Source: an uncultured Aequorivita sp.
GTDB lineage: Bacteria > Bacteroidota > Bacteroidia > Flavobacteriales > Flavobacteriaceae
NCBI GenBank assembly: GCA_937125455.1
Contig: CAKZLK010000016.1
Span: forward strand, 164,030-228,029
Length of the DNA: 64,000 nucleotides
Direction: 5' to 3'
Under the pieces are notes generated by a model. The model searched no databases. It was not told the DNA's origin and worked only from the letters and a program-made list of their open reading frames with translations. The position numbers and the translations under genes are program-made. How positions within the stretch are numbered: position 1 is the stretch's first letter; each line of letters begins with the position of its first letter. Positions 43,571 through 52,150 of this stretch are shown piece by piece.

Positions 43571-44428
43571 ATGAGATTTTTATTTTCAAAAAATAATAAA
43601 AAGGCAGCAGATTCAAATAAGAGCAGTCCTAGCAGTAAAGGAAATTTTTGTGCAGTCTATGCCATTTCAGAAACTGGTCCAGTACGTGACCACAATGAAG
43701 ATTCCATAGCATTTTCATTTCCAGAAAATGACAAGCACAATCTTATTGCTGTGGTTGCAGATGGAATGGGAGGACACAATGCGGGTGAAGTGGCTAGTAA
43801 AATGGCTTGCGACCTATTGCTTAACTACTGCATGAAAAACTGGAACCAGCATATTCCCGAAATCCTTCTTAATAAAGCCTTTAGGGAAGCGAACCAAGAG
43901 ATTGCTATGGCCGGCAAATCAAATTCCGAACAACATGGAATGGGCACTACGGCTACCTCCGTGATTATTAAGAAAGATGTTTGTCATATCGGACACATTG
44001 GTGATAGTCGTGCATACTTGTTACGGAATGATAGTCTTATGCAGCTAAGTAAAGACCACACCTTGGTAAACCAAATGTTTGAAAGCGGTGAGATTACAGA
44101 AAAAGAACGCGATCATCACCCAATGAAAAATGTGTTACTGCAGGCACTTGGTACTATGCCAACAATACAACCACAGATTCCATCTGAGGCAAAAACCGTG
44201 TATGAAGGCGATCGTTTATTTCTCTGCTCTGATGGCGTGTATGATGCGCTTAGTGATGAAGATATCAAAGACTTACTTTTAATGAAACGCCCTGAATTTG
44301 TGTTGGAGTGCCTCAGTTCGGTGGCAACGTCCCGCAATGTCTCTGACAATTTCTCAGCTTTGCTCATAGATATTTCATCTGGCGTTCAAGATACACCTTC
44401 AAGGACAAAAGAACAAAATACAATATAA
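43571..44428 (+). CDS. PP2C-type Ser/Thr protein phosphatase
   Basis: 285 residues with the PP2C/PPM metal motifs in order: RDHNEDS (about 39-45), VVADGMGGHNAGE (about 62-74), HIGDSRAYLL, LCSDGVYDAL and SDNFSALLI. It is soluble, with a short basic N-terminal extension and a variable tail. It should reverse the action of the kinase encoded next, on the kinase itself and on FHA-binding threonines. The last base of its stop is the A of the kinase ATG, so the two are translationally coupled. Confidence 0.93.
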   Translation: MRFLFSKNNKKAADSNKSSPSSKGNFCAVYAISETGPVRDHNEDSIAFSFPENDKHNLIAVVADGMGGHNAGEVASKMACDLLLNYCMKNWNQHIPEILLNKAFREANQEIAMAGKSNSEQHGMGTTATSVIIKKDVCHIGHIGDSRAYLLRNDSLMQLSKDHTLVNQMFESGEITEKERDHHPMKNVLLQALGTMPTIQPQIPSEAKTVYEGDRLFLCSDGVYDALSDEDIKDLLLMKRPEFVLECLSSVATSRNVSDNFSALLIDISSGVQDTPSRTKEQNTI

Positions 44429-46149
44429 TGAGCGGACTAGGTAGCCAATATGAAATTATCCAAAAGCTCGGCGAAGGCGGAATGGGAACGGTTTATCTCG
44501 CAAAAGATACCATGATTGATCGATTGGTCGCCATAAAACAACTTCACCGAAATACTGGATCAGAAGAAGAGAGTCTGGGAGAACGTTTTCAAGCAGAAGC
44601 ACTTGCACTGGCCAAACTGAATCATCCCAATGTCACCCATCTTTATTCGTTCATTCCTAAGGAGGATACGTATTGGATGATCATGGAATACGTGGAAGGA
44701 AAAACACTAGAAGACTGGCTTTTTGTCCATAAAAAAATCACACATCAACTCGCTGCCAGCATTACTGTGCAAATACTTGACGGTTTACAACATGCACACC
44801 GTAAAGGTATCATTCACCGCGATATAAAACCAGCAAATGTCATGATTAATGAAGATGGTGAGGTAAAGATCATGGACTTCGGTATTGCAAGAATGCGCAA
44901 TGCACAGCGTATTACCAGTCACGGAAAATCAGTGGGAACGCTAGAATATATGGCACCGGAACAAATCCAAGGTCATGAAGGAGATGAAAGGACAGACATC
45001 TATGCAGTGGGAAATATTCTGTATGAAATGCTTTGCGGCTCCACTCCTTTCAAAAGTGATACCGATTATAGATTGATGAAGGACAAACTGGAGAAACAAC
45101 CGGAATCTATTTTACAGGAAAATCCTACGGTTCCCAAACCTCTCGAGAAAATAATCTTTAAAGCTCTTCAGCGCAATCCAGATAAGAGGTACCAATCCGC
45201 CAGAGAAATGAAAAATGTTATTGAGAAATCTCTGGACGGATCGCTACTCGATCAGGCGACACTTACTAAAGTACTTAAAGCCTCCCAAGTTTTCACAGTA
45301 CCAGAAAAAGGAAATGAAATTATCTCTGTCAGCAATATTTTGTCCCGCGCAAAATCGATATCGGGAAAATTCAGAGTTCCTAGTGCGGGAAGCTTCAAAG
45401 TTCCCGTTATTAGTAAAATCAATAGATCTTATCTAATTCTTGGCGCTTCCGTGTTATTGTGTGTCCTTTTATTAATCTGGAGTGCAGGAACAGATGTAAG
45501 CAAGGCGGAAGAAATATCTAAACCTCCAGTTATTACGTGGGAAGAGCCTTTGGAAGAACCACAAAATGAGGTGGCAGAGCAAAGTTCAGGCAATTTTAAT
45601 GAAACGCCAAGCGAGATGTACCGCCGCATTGCTAAACCACCAATAGGAAAAGCAAAACCCAAAGAGAAGAAAAGCGATGTAAAAAAAATTGTGAAAAACC
45701 CATCGGATAGTAAACCATCAAATACTTCCAAAAAAAATGAGAGCACTGAAATTATAAAGCAAAACCAAAGAGCTGAACAGCCTCCTGTTAAGGTTCCTGC
45801 AGGACAAACAATTCTTGTAACCCTAATGGAAGATATTAGCTCGGAGGAAAAAGAACGTGACGGAACACTCATTCGGCTCACTTGTAATGAAGATGTAGTT
45901 GCGGAAAACAGAGTTATTATTCGTAAAGGTGCGGTCGTTACAGGAAAGATTGTGGACTGCGTACCGTCAAATAGCAGAAAGAAAGCCTTAATCGGCTTTG
46001 TAGTCATCCGGGTGGAAGCAGTTGATGGCAGTACGGTAAAATTAAAGTCTAAACGATTTCGTTTATTTTCTGATGTTGCAGGAAAGCCAATAAGCTATCG
46101 CTCCGGACAGACTTTTGAAGCAATACTGCAGCGAGGTATTGTGAAGTAG
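44428..46149 (+). CDS. Transmembrane eukaryotic-like Ser/Thr protein kinase
   Basis: 573 residues. The kinase domain (about 8-265) has GEGGMGTVY, Lys37 (VAIKQL), HRDIKPANV (Asp132), the DFG loop (Asp150) and APEQIQG. A juxtamembrane segment and a transmembrane helix (about 334-352) follow, then a Lys/Pro/Ser-rich spacer and a periplasmic beta-rich domain (about 460-573, PAGQTILVTLMEDISSEE). That domain resembles the C-terminal barrel of TraM/VirB10-type or FlgA-like proteins rather than PASTA repeats. The kinase could sense an envelope signal and phosphorylate cytoplasmic targets, including the FHA-protease. Confidence 0.93.
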   Translation: MSGLGSQYEIIQKLGEGGMGTVYLAKDTMIDRLVAIKQLHRNTGSEEESLGERFQAEALALAKLNHPNVTHLYSFIPKEDTYWMIMEYVEGKTLEDWLFVHKKITHQLAASITVQILDGLQHAHRKGIIHRDIKPANVMINEDGEVKIMDFGIARMRNAQRITSHGKSVGTLEYMAPEQIQGHEGDERTDIYAVGNILYEMLCGSTPFKSDTDYRLMKDKLEKQPESILQENPTVPKPLEKIIFKALQRNPDKRYQSAREMKNVIEKSLDGSLLDQATLTKVLKASQVFTVPEKGNEIISVSNILSRAKSISGKFRVPSAGSFKVPVISKINRSYLILGASVLLCVLLLIWSAGTDVSKAEEISKPPVITWEEPLEEPQNEVAEQSSGNFNETPSEMYRRIAKPPIGKAKPKEKKSDVKKIVKNPSDSKPSNTSKKNESTEIIKQNQRAEQPPVKVPAGQTILVTLMEDISSEEKERDGTLIRLTCNEDVVAENRVIIRKGAVVTGKIVDCVPSNSRKKALIGFVVIRVEAVDGSTVKLKSKRFRLFSDVAGKPISYRSGQTFEAILQRGIVK

Positions 46150-46523
46150 ATGAATTGTATTGTTGCTACAAACTTTATAGCCATTTTTGTGTAACGATTC
46201 CTGAAAGAAATTACGAAACCGGTAATTATTAGCCTTTGTCTTTTTGTCCAATTCCATAATATATGTATCGCATATCTAGAACAATTTCGCAGTAAACTTT
46301 ATATTGTTTATCTGTTAATAAACCTACGCACCACTCCCCTTTCACTACAAAAAATGCTTTAAAAATGAAGGTTTTTTTATTCTCCATATTCTAGAAAAAA
46401 ATCTTGCACATATGCTGAATATTCTTACTTTTGTTAAAAATGAGTTAATAAGTTATTGAGCAACACCTTGATATAGGTATTTCAAAGGTTTATTTTTACC
46501 CTTGAACTTTTAAAACCTATATT
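46150..46523. other. Intergenic region between the kinase and the small lipoprotein gene
   Basis: No gene supported on either strand and no strong hairpin terminator seen. A weak -7-like TACCCTTG (46497-46504) lies 20 bases before the lipoprotein ATG. Confidence 0.5.
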
Positions 46524-46679
46524 ATGAAAAATTATTTTATTGCATTTTTAATGCTAGCCAGTGTAGCAATTAGCTGTACCCCAGAAAACCAAATTAGTGA
46601 TGAGCAACAAATTGAAAAACACAAAGTATGCCCCCCAGGAGACAGAAACTGTAACGGGGTTCTTGATTCTGAAGAATAA
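46524..46679 (+). CDS. 51-residue lipoprotein with a single EF-hand loop
   Basis: The ATG at 46524 opens a signal peptide with a lipobox ending at Cys18 (VAISCTP). After a short Gln/Glu-rich spacer comes CPPGDRNCNGVLDSEE and the stop. The segment Asp40-Arg-Asn42-Cys-Asn44-Gly45-Val-Leu47-Asp48-Ser-Glu-Glu51 fits the 12-residue EF-hand loop (D-x-N-x-N-G-x-L-D-x-x-E) exactly, with the acidic position 12 as the last residue. I infer a surface or periplasmic lipoprotein that binds calcium. Its 3' end overlaps the start region of the next gene. Confidence 0.8.
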   Translation: MKNYFIAFLMLASVAISCTPENQISDEQQIEKHKVCPPGDRNCNGVLDSEE

Positions 46680-47205
46680 ATCAAAAATAAGCATATATCT
46701 TACATTGCTTGCCGGGGTGGCGATTTTGACACCATTCTTGCATGTTCTTTACCTTTTTAACGAAAAAGAGGGCATATTTGGCTTTGCCTATATGTCCTCT
46801 TTTATGTTTTCATTAAGCCTTCCTATGATGGCAATATGCGCTGGACTACTCTTGAAGTTTGCAGGAGAAAACCTGGATGTAAATTTGAAAAAATCTTTTA
46901 ATTTAATAAGCAATTCCTTTCTTTTTGTGGGCTTCTTCTTTTTAATTTACACATTTACCCCAATGGTAGATTTTTCAGCCTATGTTTATTTTACCTCGCT
47001 CATTGCACTGGCGATAGTAATGACAATTTTAGCAAATTATATTCATAAGGCCTTTTTAACAACCGAGCAACGCCTTAAAAAAATTATCTCAAAACTTTTT
47101 GATTTTATAATTCTTGAAACTCCCCGCAAACACGTTTCAGAGGAAAAACAGATTGATTATGTTATTTCCTATGAAAAAATTATTAACGAAATAGGGGACG
47201 AATGA
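46663..47205 (+). CDS. Four-helix membrane protein in the small-lipoprotein cluster
   Basis: 180 residues if started at the TTG at 46663 (MILKNKSKISIYL), which overlaps the lipoprotein gene by 17 bp. GTG/ATG starts at 46597/46600 would overlap it by 80 bp or more and seem less likely. Four hydrophobic helices (about 9-30, 44-64, 83-103, 110-131) precede a charged cytoplasmic tail. No family recognised. The stop overlaps the ATG of the next small gene in the sequence ATGA, indicating coupled translation. Confidence 0.7.
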   Translation: MILKNKSKISIYLTLLAGVAILTPFLHVLYLFNEKEGIFGFAYMSSFMFSLSLPMMAICAGLLLKFAGENLDVNLKKSFNLISNSFLFVGFFFLIYTFTPMVDFSAYVYFTSLIALAIVMTILANYIHKAFLTTEQRLKKIISKLFDFIILETPRKHVSEEKQIDYVISYEKIINEIGDE

Positions 47206-47348
47206 ATAATGAAACATTAAAAAACTTAATCAAGCTGAGGATTTCCGGAATGCTCTCAGAAGCCGCAAGTTTAGAGGTAGAAGAAAAAATACAGCAAAGC
47301 CAAAAAGCTAAATCTTCTGAAGATCTCAACAAAGTAAATTTTAGTTGA
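47202..47348 (+). CDS. 48-residue helical protein, translationally coupled
   Basis: An ATG at 47202 overlaps the preceding stop by four bases (ATGA) and opens 48 codons ending with TGA at 47346-47348. The product is a charged amphipathic helix (LKNLIKLRISGMLSEAASLE) with no signal peptide, likely to bind the preceding membrane protein or to dimerise. It is too short for standard gene calling; the overlap is the best evidence that it is real. No family recognised. Confidence 0.6.
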   Translation: MNNETLKNLIKLRISGMLSEAASLEVEEKIQQSQKAKSSEDLNKVNFS

Positions 47349-47355
47349 GTACTTT

Positions 47356-48735
47356 TTATTTATCAGCCTGAAGCGCTTGAAGCAGTCCGTTTAAATTAAG
47401 TTCGTGTTGCTCACCACTTTTCATATTCTTAAGTGTGAATAGTCCTGACTCCATTTCTTTTTCTCCTGCCAAAACTGCAAATGGAATATTACGCTTATCT
47501 GCATAGCCCATTTGTTTGCCCATTTTTGTTGCATCGGGATACAACTCAGCCTTAATTCCTGCTTTTCTCAAGCTAGTTATTGCTTGCATAGCATATAGCG
47601 CTTCTCTTTCACCAAAATTAATAAAGAGTGCTTTGCTATTCTCCGAAACGGTTTCTGGGAAAAGATTGAGCTCTTCCAAAACCAAATAAATTCGATCCAA
47701 TCCGAAGGAAATACCTACTCCACTCATATCTTTCAGACCAAAAATCCCCGTTAGGTCATCATACCTGCCACCACCGCCAATGCTTCCCATATTCACTTCT
47801 GAGGGAGCTGAGACTTCAAAAATAGCACCTGTGTAATAGTTTAACCCGCGAGCAAGTGTAACATCAATTTGCAAAGAAGCCATTTGCAAGCCGAGCGTTT
47901 CAATATTGTCAATAATGAATTCTAGCTCTTCGACACCTTTCATTCCAGTTTCAGATGCCTGAAGCATTCCTTTTAATGAATTTAATCTTTCTTCGTTACT
48001 TCCTTTGAATGAAAATAGTGGCTGCAATTTTTGCAAAGCATCTTCTGATATACCTTTTTCACGCATTTCTTTTTTTACGCCTTCCTCCCCTATTTTATCA
48101 AGCTTGTCCAACGCTACGGTAAAATCTATCAACTTGTCTTCAGCGCCAATGGTTTCGGCAATACCGCTCAATATTTTCCGGTTGTTGATTTTGATGGTTA
48201 CGCCCTTTAATCCGAGCTTGCTAAAAACAGCATCATACAGTTGCACAAACTCCACTTCCTGCCAAAGTGAGGTTGAACCCACAACATCGGCATCGCACTG
48301 AAAAAACTCACGAAAACGCCCTTTTTGCGGTCTGTCTGCACGCCAAACGGGTTGTATTTGATAGCGTTTAAAAGGAAACGTTATCTCGTTTTGGTGCTGC
48401 ACCACATAACGTGCAAAAGGAACGGTTAAGTCATAACGAAGCGCCTTTTCGGAGATACTCGAAGTTATTTTGCTACTATCCTTTTCAGCGTACAAATTTT
48501 CATCGACTTTTGACAAAAAATCCCCACTATTCAAAATCTTAAAAATCAACCGATCGCCCTCTTCACCATATTTCCCCATCAAAGTTTCACTATTTTCAAA
48601 CGAAGGAGTTTCTATAGGTTGAAAACCATACAACGAAAAGGTCTCCTTTATTGTACTGAAAATATAATTTCGCCTAGAAACTTCTTCCGGGTTAAAATCG
48701 CGGGTACCTTTGGGGATGGATGGTTTTTTTGACAA
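47356..48735 (-). CDS. hisS: Histidyl-tRNA synthetase
   Basis: 459 residues from a TTG at 48735 ([18 protein letters not shown], the standard HisS N-terminus). A longer frame from TTG at 48774 would start inside the GATATTTG -7 element (48779-48772, minus strand), so I reject it. The class II catalytic core has GTRDF, the [13 protein letters not shown] motif, and the histidine-A/B signatures [12 protein letters not shown] and GGGGRYDDL, followed by [11 protein letters not shown]. The C-terminal anticodon-binding domain starts near 370. It charges tRNA-His. It is convergent with the small-protein cluster, with a gap of only 7 bp. Confidence 0.95.
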   Translation of the reverse strand: MSKKPSIPKGTRDFNPEEVSRRNYIFSTIKETFSLYGFQPIETPSFENSETLMGKYGEEGDRLIFKILNSGDFLSKVDENLYAEKDSSKITSSISEKALRYDLTVPFARYVVQHQNEITFPFKRYQIQPVWRADRPQKGRFREFFQCDADVVGSTSLWQEVEFVQLYDAVFSKLGLKGVTIKINNRKILSGIAETIGAEDKLIDFTVALDKLDKIGEEGVKKEMREKGISEDALQKLQPLFSFKGSNEERLNSLKGMLQASETGMKGVEELEFIIDNIETLGLQMASLQIDVTLARGLNYYTGAIFEVSAPSEVNMGSIGGGGRYDDLTGIFGLKDMSGVGISFGLDRIYLVLEELNLFPETVSENSKALFINFGEREALYAMQAITSLRKAGIKAELYPDATKMGKQMGYADKRNIPFAVLAGEKEMESGLFTLKNMKSGEQHELNLNGLLQALQADK

Positions 48736-48893
48736 GACTTTATGTTTTTGAAATTTATATTTTCTACTTGGCAAATATCCTAAATAATAATGAAGTTTAC
48801 CACAATAAGATTGTTGGAATCAATATATGCTTCAGAGTAATTCTGTAACTTTATCGTGCGTTTGCAGTCTAACGATAAACACAAATTAAAAAT

Positions 48894-50135
48894 ATGTTTT
48901 CACTTTTCTGGGAAAATGTCCGCATTGCGCTGGATTCCATCAAAAGTCAATTGCTTAGGACTATCTTAACCATTGTAATTATTGGTATTGGCATTTGGGC
49001 ACTGGTTGGAATTTTAAGTGCTGTAAAAGCTTTGGAAACTACCATTTCTGGCAATTTTGCGTCTATGGGTGCCAATACGTTCAATATTCAACAATACGAG
49101 TTTTCTGTTCGCACCAACAGAAGCGGTGAAAGGGAGAAAATAAATCCCATTATTAGCTATAACAACGTTCGGGAGTTTTTGGACAAATATGAATACCCCT
49201 ATACGAAAACCTCACTTTCCTTCCAGGGAACATCAGTAGCCGAAGTGAGATATGGTTCTGAAAAAACCGATCCGGAAGTGCAAGTTTATGGCGTGAATGA
49301 AAACTATTTGGAAAATACAGGAACCGAAATTGACCGCGGTAGAAACTTCACCATTTTCGACATCCAAAACAACAACAAGGTTTGTGTCATTGGGTCTGAT
49401 TTTCTTAAAAATTTATTCGAAAATGAAGATCCTATCAATAAAACGATTAGTATTCGCGGCGTAAAATTTAAAATAATTGGCGTATTGGAACCCAAAGGTT
49501 CAACTTTTGGAAATAACCAGGATTTAAAGGTTTTGATTCCTGTACAAGTTGCACGTGGCATTTATACACAGCCAAATATAAACTACAACATAAGCGTAAA
49601 AGTGGACGATAAACAGATCATGGAAGCCGCCCAAGATGAAGCTATCATAACATTCAGAAACATTCGCGGTCTAAATCCGGTGGAAGCCAATAATTTCGGG
49701 ATAGAACGCAGTGACGATTTAATAAACCGAATTGCATCCATTACGCAATATTTGGAAATTGCGGCATGGATCATCAGTATCATTACCATTCTTGGCTCTT
49801 CTATTGCTTTGATGAATATAATGCTTGTATCGGTAAGTGAACGTACGCGTGAAATTGGTGTACGAAAAGCACTGGGTGCAAAACGCTCTACAATTTCAAC
49901 TCAATTTTTTATTGAAACCATAGTTATTGGTCAATTTGGAAGCGTATTGGGAATTATACTGGGTGTATTGACCGGGTTTGCTTTTGCAAAAATCTTCAGT
50001 TTTGATTTTACGCTGCCGTGGGCCGCAATAATCTGGGCAACTATTATAACGTTTATTGTTGCGGTGATTGCCGGTTCTTATCCTGCATCAAAAGCTGCAG
50101 GACTGGATCCAATTGAGAGTTTGAGGTATGAGTAG
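48894..50135 (+). CDS. ABC transporter permease, MacB/FtsX type
   Basis: 413 residues: transmembrane helix 1 (about 20-42), a large periplasmic MacB-like domain (about 50-275), then three C-terminal helices (about 287-310, 338-360, 375-397) around the FtsX domain (VSERTREIGVRKALGAKRS). Such permeases move lipoproteins, peptides or antibiotics, or transmit mechanical force. No ATPase gene is adjacent, so the partner must be elsewhere. The leader between hisS and this gene holds divergent promoters. Confidence 0.9.
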   Translation: MFSLFWENVRIALDSIKSQLLRTILTIVIIGIGIWALVGILSAVKALETTISGNFASMGANTFNIQQYEFSVRTNRSGEREKINPIISYNNVREFLDKYEYPYTKTSLSFQGTSVAEVRYGSEKTDPEVQVYGVNENYLENTGTEIDRGRNFTIFDIQNNNKVCVIGSDFLKNLFENEDPINKTISIRGVKFKIIGVLEPKGSTFGNNQDLKVLIPVQVARGIYTQPNINYNISVKVDDKQIMEAAQDEAIITFRNIRGLNPVEANNFGIERSDDLINRIASITQYLEIAAWIISIITILGSSIALMNIMLVSVSERTREIGVRKALGAKRSTISTQFFIETIVIGQFGSVLGIILGVLTGFAFAKIFSFDFTLPWAAIIWATIITFIVAVIAGSYPASKAAGLDPIESLRYE

Positions 50136-50202
50136 AAAAAAAATACAAACCCCAAAGTGGAACTCAACTGGATATTTGGGATTTGTAAATTGGTTCTTTT
50201 AT

Positions 50203-50676
50203 TTATTCACTTAACAATTCACTAAAATAATTGTAAAGCTCTCCCTTTGTTATCACGGAACCTTGCTGGATCAACACAAAAATATCTTTGTTGCGATCGT
50301 CTTTTATAGCTTTAGTAGAGGTGTAAAGAGTGACGGCATCGTCGTGCAGGTTTTGTTGAAGCCACTTGTAGCCGTATTCTGTTGTAATATCTATATTATC
50401 ATCTTGAATTTTTATAGCAATAAGCTCCATAAAAGCATCTGTAATGTGAAAAAGCATCAACTGTTTGGGTGAAATGTGTTCCAAGTACTTCACTTTTCCA
50501 AGAACTCCTTCCCAAATAAGATCACTGAAAACGTCTAGTTCCTCTTCGGCAACATCGGGTTTTTCAGTTTTTAACTTCGTCCATTCATCTGCTGTTATTG
50601 ACTGTGTTGCTAAAAAATTTATAAATTCTTGGTGCAGTTCTTCAAACTGTTCTTTCGTTAATCTGGTGTACTTCAT
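50203..50676 (-). CDS. Conserved flavobacterial protein (DUF6495-like)
   Basis: 157 residues, soluble and mostly helical (KYTRLTKEQFEELHQEFINF start), with a conserved WTKLK motif and an acidic middle. I believe it belongs to the DUF6495 family, but I could not check. Function unknown. It lies downstream of rplI on the same strand but beyond a terminator-like hairpin, so it may be a separate unit. Confidence 0.7.
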   Translation of the reverse strand: MKYTRLTKEQFEELHQEFINFLATQSITADEWTKLKTEKPDVAEEELDVFSDLIWEGVLGKVKYLEHISPKQLMLFHITDAFMELIAIKIQDDNIDITTEYGYKWLQQNLHDDAVTLYTSTKAIKDDRNKDIFVLIQQGSVITKGELYNYFSELLSE

Positions 50677-50692
50677 AATTCTATGAAATAAT

Positions 50693-50721
50693 AAAACCTT
50701 CCCTGAGACAGGAAAGGTTTT
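50693..50721 (-). terminator. Terminator after rplI
   Basis: Arms 50693-50705 and 50709-50721 pair over 13 bases with one mismatch and a 3-nt loop, with T-rich flanks in both directions. It lies 22 bases beyond the rplI stop. Confidence 0.7.
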
Positions 50722-50742
50722 TATTAAAAAAAATTGTATTCT

Positions 50743-51285
50743 TTATTTAGCTTCTGAATTATCTTCCGCTTTCACTTCTGTTTCCGCTTCAACTTTAGCT
50801 TTAACTTCTGGTTTTGCTTTAGACTTTACCTCAGGTTTAGCTTCAGCAACCACTTCAAAAGTGAAGTTGCTTACCACATCTCTATGGAAACGGATTGTAG
50901 CATCATAAGGGCCAGTTCGCTTAATAGCGCCACCTGCAATTGTGATGTACTTTTTCTCTATTGAAACGCCTTGTTTTGCAAGGGCATCAGCTAGATCTCC
51001 ATTAGTTACTGAACCAAACAATTTATCACCTTCACCAGTTTTGGCCGTGATTTTAACGTCAAGTCCGTTTAGTTTTTCAGATTGTGTTTTAGCTTCATCA
51101 ACCACTTTCTTTTCTTTGAAAGCACGTTGCTTCAAAGTTTCAGCCAATACTTTTTTAGCCGAAGGGGTAGCAAGTACTGCGTGCCCATGTGGAATTAAAA
51201 AGTTTCTTCCGTAACCGTTTTTCACGGATACAAGATCATCTGCAAATCCCAGATTTTCTACGTCTTTCTTTAATATAAGTTCCAT
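50743..51285 (-). CDS. rplI: 50S ribosomal protein L9 with long charged C-terminal extension
   Basis: 180 residues. The standard L9 (about 1-149) shows MELILKKDVENLGFADD, the GYGRNFLIP motif and the C-terminal RNA-binding domain (GGAIKRTGPYD). Residues 150-180 add a low-complexity tail of Lys/Glu/Ala with repeated KPEVK and KAK units, seen in other flavobacterial L9 proteins but not in E. coli. It is third in the rpsF-rpsR-rplI operon, 15 bp after rpsR. Confidence 0.96.
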   Translation of the reverse strand: MELILKKDVENLGFADDLVSVKNGYGRNFLIPHGHAVLATPSAKKVLAETLKQRAFKEKKVVDEAKTQSEKLNGLDVKITAKTGEGDKLFGSVTNGDLADALAKQGVSIEKKYITIAGGAIKRTGPYDATIRFHRDVVSNFTFEVVAEAKPEVKSKAKPEVKAKVEAETEVKAEDNSEAK

Positions 51286-51300
51286 AATGTTCTCTGGTTT

Positions 51301-51597
51301 TTATTTTAATAAATCGGCTACGTAAGGCATAAGTGCCAAATGGCGTGCTCTTTTAACGGCAACAGCTACTTTTCTTTGGTACTTCAAAGAAGTTCCAGTA
51401 AGTCTTCTTGGAAGAATTTTACCTTGCTCGTTCACAAATTTCAATAAGAAATCTGGGTCTTTGTAGTCAACATACTTAATACCGGATCTTTTGAAACGAC
51501 AGTATTTTTTAGTTTTGTTGGTCTCTATATTAAGGGGAGTAAGATACCTGATCTCTCCGTCTTTTTTTCCTTTTGCTTGTTGTTGTAACGTTGCCAT
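51301..51597 (-). CDS. rpsR: 30S ribosomal protein S18
   Basis: 98 residues with [18 protein letters not shown] and the C-terminal [18 protein letters not shown] motif. S18 binds S6 and 16S rRNA in the platform of the small subunit. The central gene of a typical rpsF-rpsR-rplI operon; ssb, present between these genes in some phyla, is absent, as is usual in Bacteroidota. Confidence 0.97.
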   Translation of the reverse strand: MATLQQQAKGKKDGEIRYLTPLNIETNKTKKYCRFKRSGIKYVDYKDPDFLLKFVNEQGKILPRRLTGTSLKYQRKVAVAVKRARHLALMPYVADLLK

Positions 51598-51600
51598 AAC

Positions 51601-51939
51601 TTATGCTGATTTTTTATCGCGGTTTCTTCTTTTTTCTGCCCAAGCAATTGCATGCTTGTCAAGGCTCACTGTAAGGTAACGCATAAAACGCTCGTCCCTT
51701 TTGAATTCAGTTTCAAGTTCATTTACAGTATCACCATCAACGGTGTACTCAAACAGGTGATAAAACCCACTTTTTTTGTTTTGAATTGGGTAAGCAAGTT
51801 TTTTCAAGCCCCAATTTTCTTTGGATATCATCTTAGCACCTTTAGAAACAAGAAGATCTTCGTATTTCTTTACTGTTTCCTTTATCTGATCTTCAGATAA
51901 AACGGGATTTAAGATGAAAACAGTTTCGTAATGATTCAT
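51601..51939 (-). CDS. rpsF: 30S ribosomal protein S6
   Basis: 112 residues from the ATG at 51939 (MNHYETVFILNPVL); the 15-residue upstream extension of the open frame is not S6-like. It has the ferredoxin-like S6 fold and the KKLAYPI and SGFYHLFEY motifs. It pairs with S18. A consensus promoter lies at 51993-52023, and the leader contains a TTGGC/GCCAA hairpin (51970-51984) that could be a site for S6:S18 feedback; this last point is inference. Confidence 0.97.
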   Translation of the reverse strand: MNHYETVFILNPVLSEDQIKETVKKYEDLLVSKGAKMISKENWGLKKLAYPIQNKKSGFYHLFEYTVDGDTVNELETEFKRDERFMRYLTVSLDKHAIAWAEKRRNRDKKSA

Positions 51940-51992
51940 AAAAAATCTATTAAAATTAATATTAAATCCTTGGCCTTCTGCCAAAGAGGGTG

Positions 51993-52023
51993 CAAAAATA
52001 CTACTTTATTTGGTATTATCAAA
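51993..52023 (-). promoter_or_regulatory. Consensus promoter of the rpsF operon
   Basis: On the minus strand TTTG (52023-52020), exactly 19 bases, then TATTTTTG (52000-51993). A perfect fit to the Bacteroidota primary-sigma consensus. Confidence 0.85.
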
Positions 52024-52150
52024 CCTAATATTAATTTGTCTTCAAAATAAAGGATTATAGACGAAGTGTATATTTTTTTCGATAAAAGTCAAAAAAAGTT
52101 GCATTTCATCGATTATTTGCATATTATTGCCTTGCGCAAAACCTACTATT

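Noticed and set aside
48736..48774. Upstream TTG start for hisS
   Set aside because: The codon is part of the -7 element, so it cannot be in the transcript.
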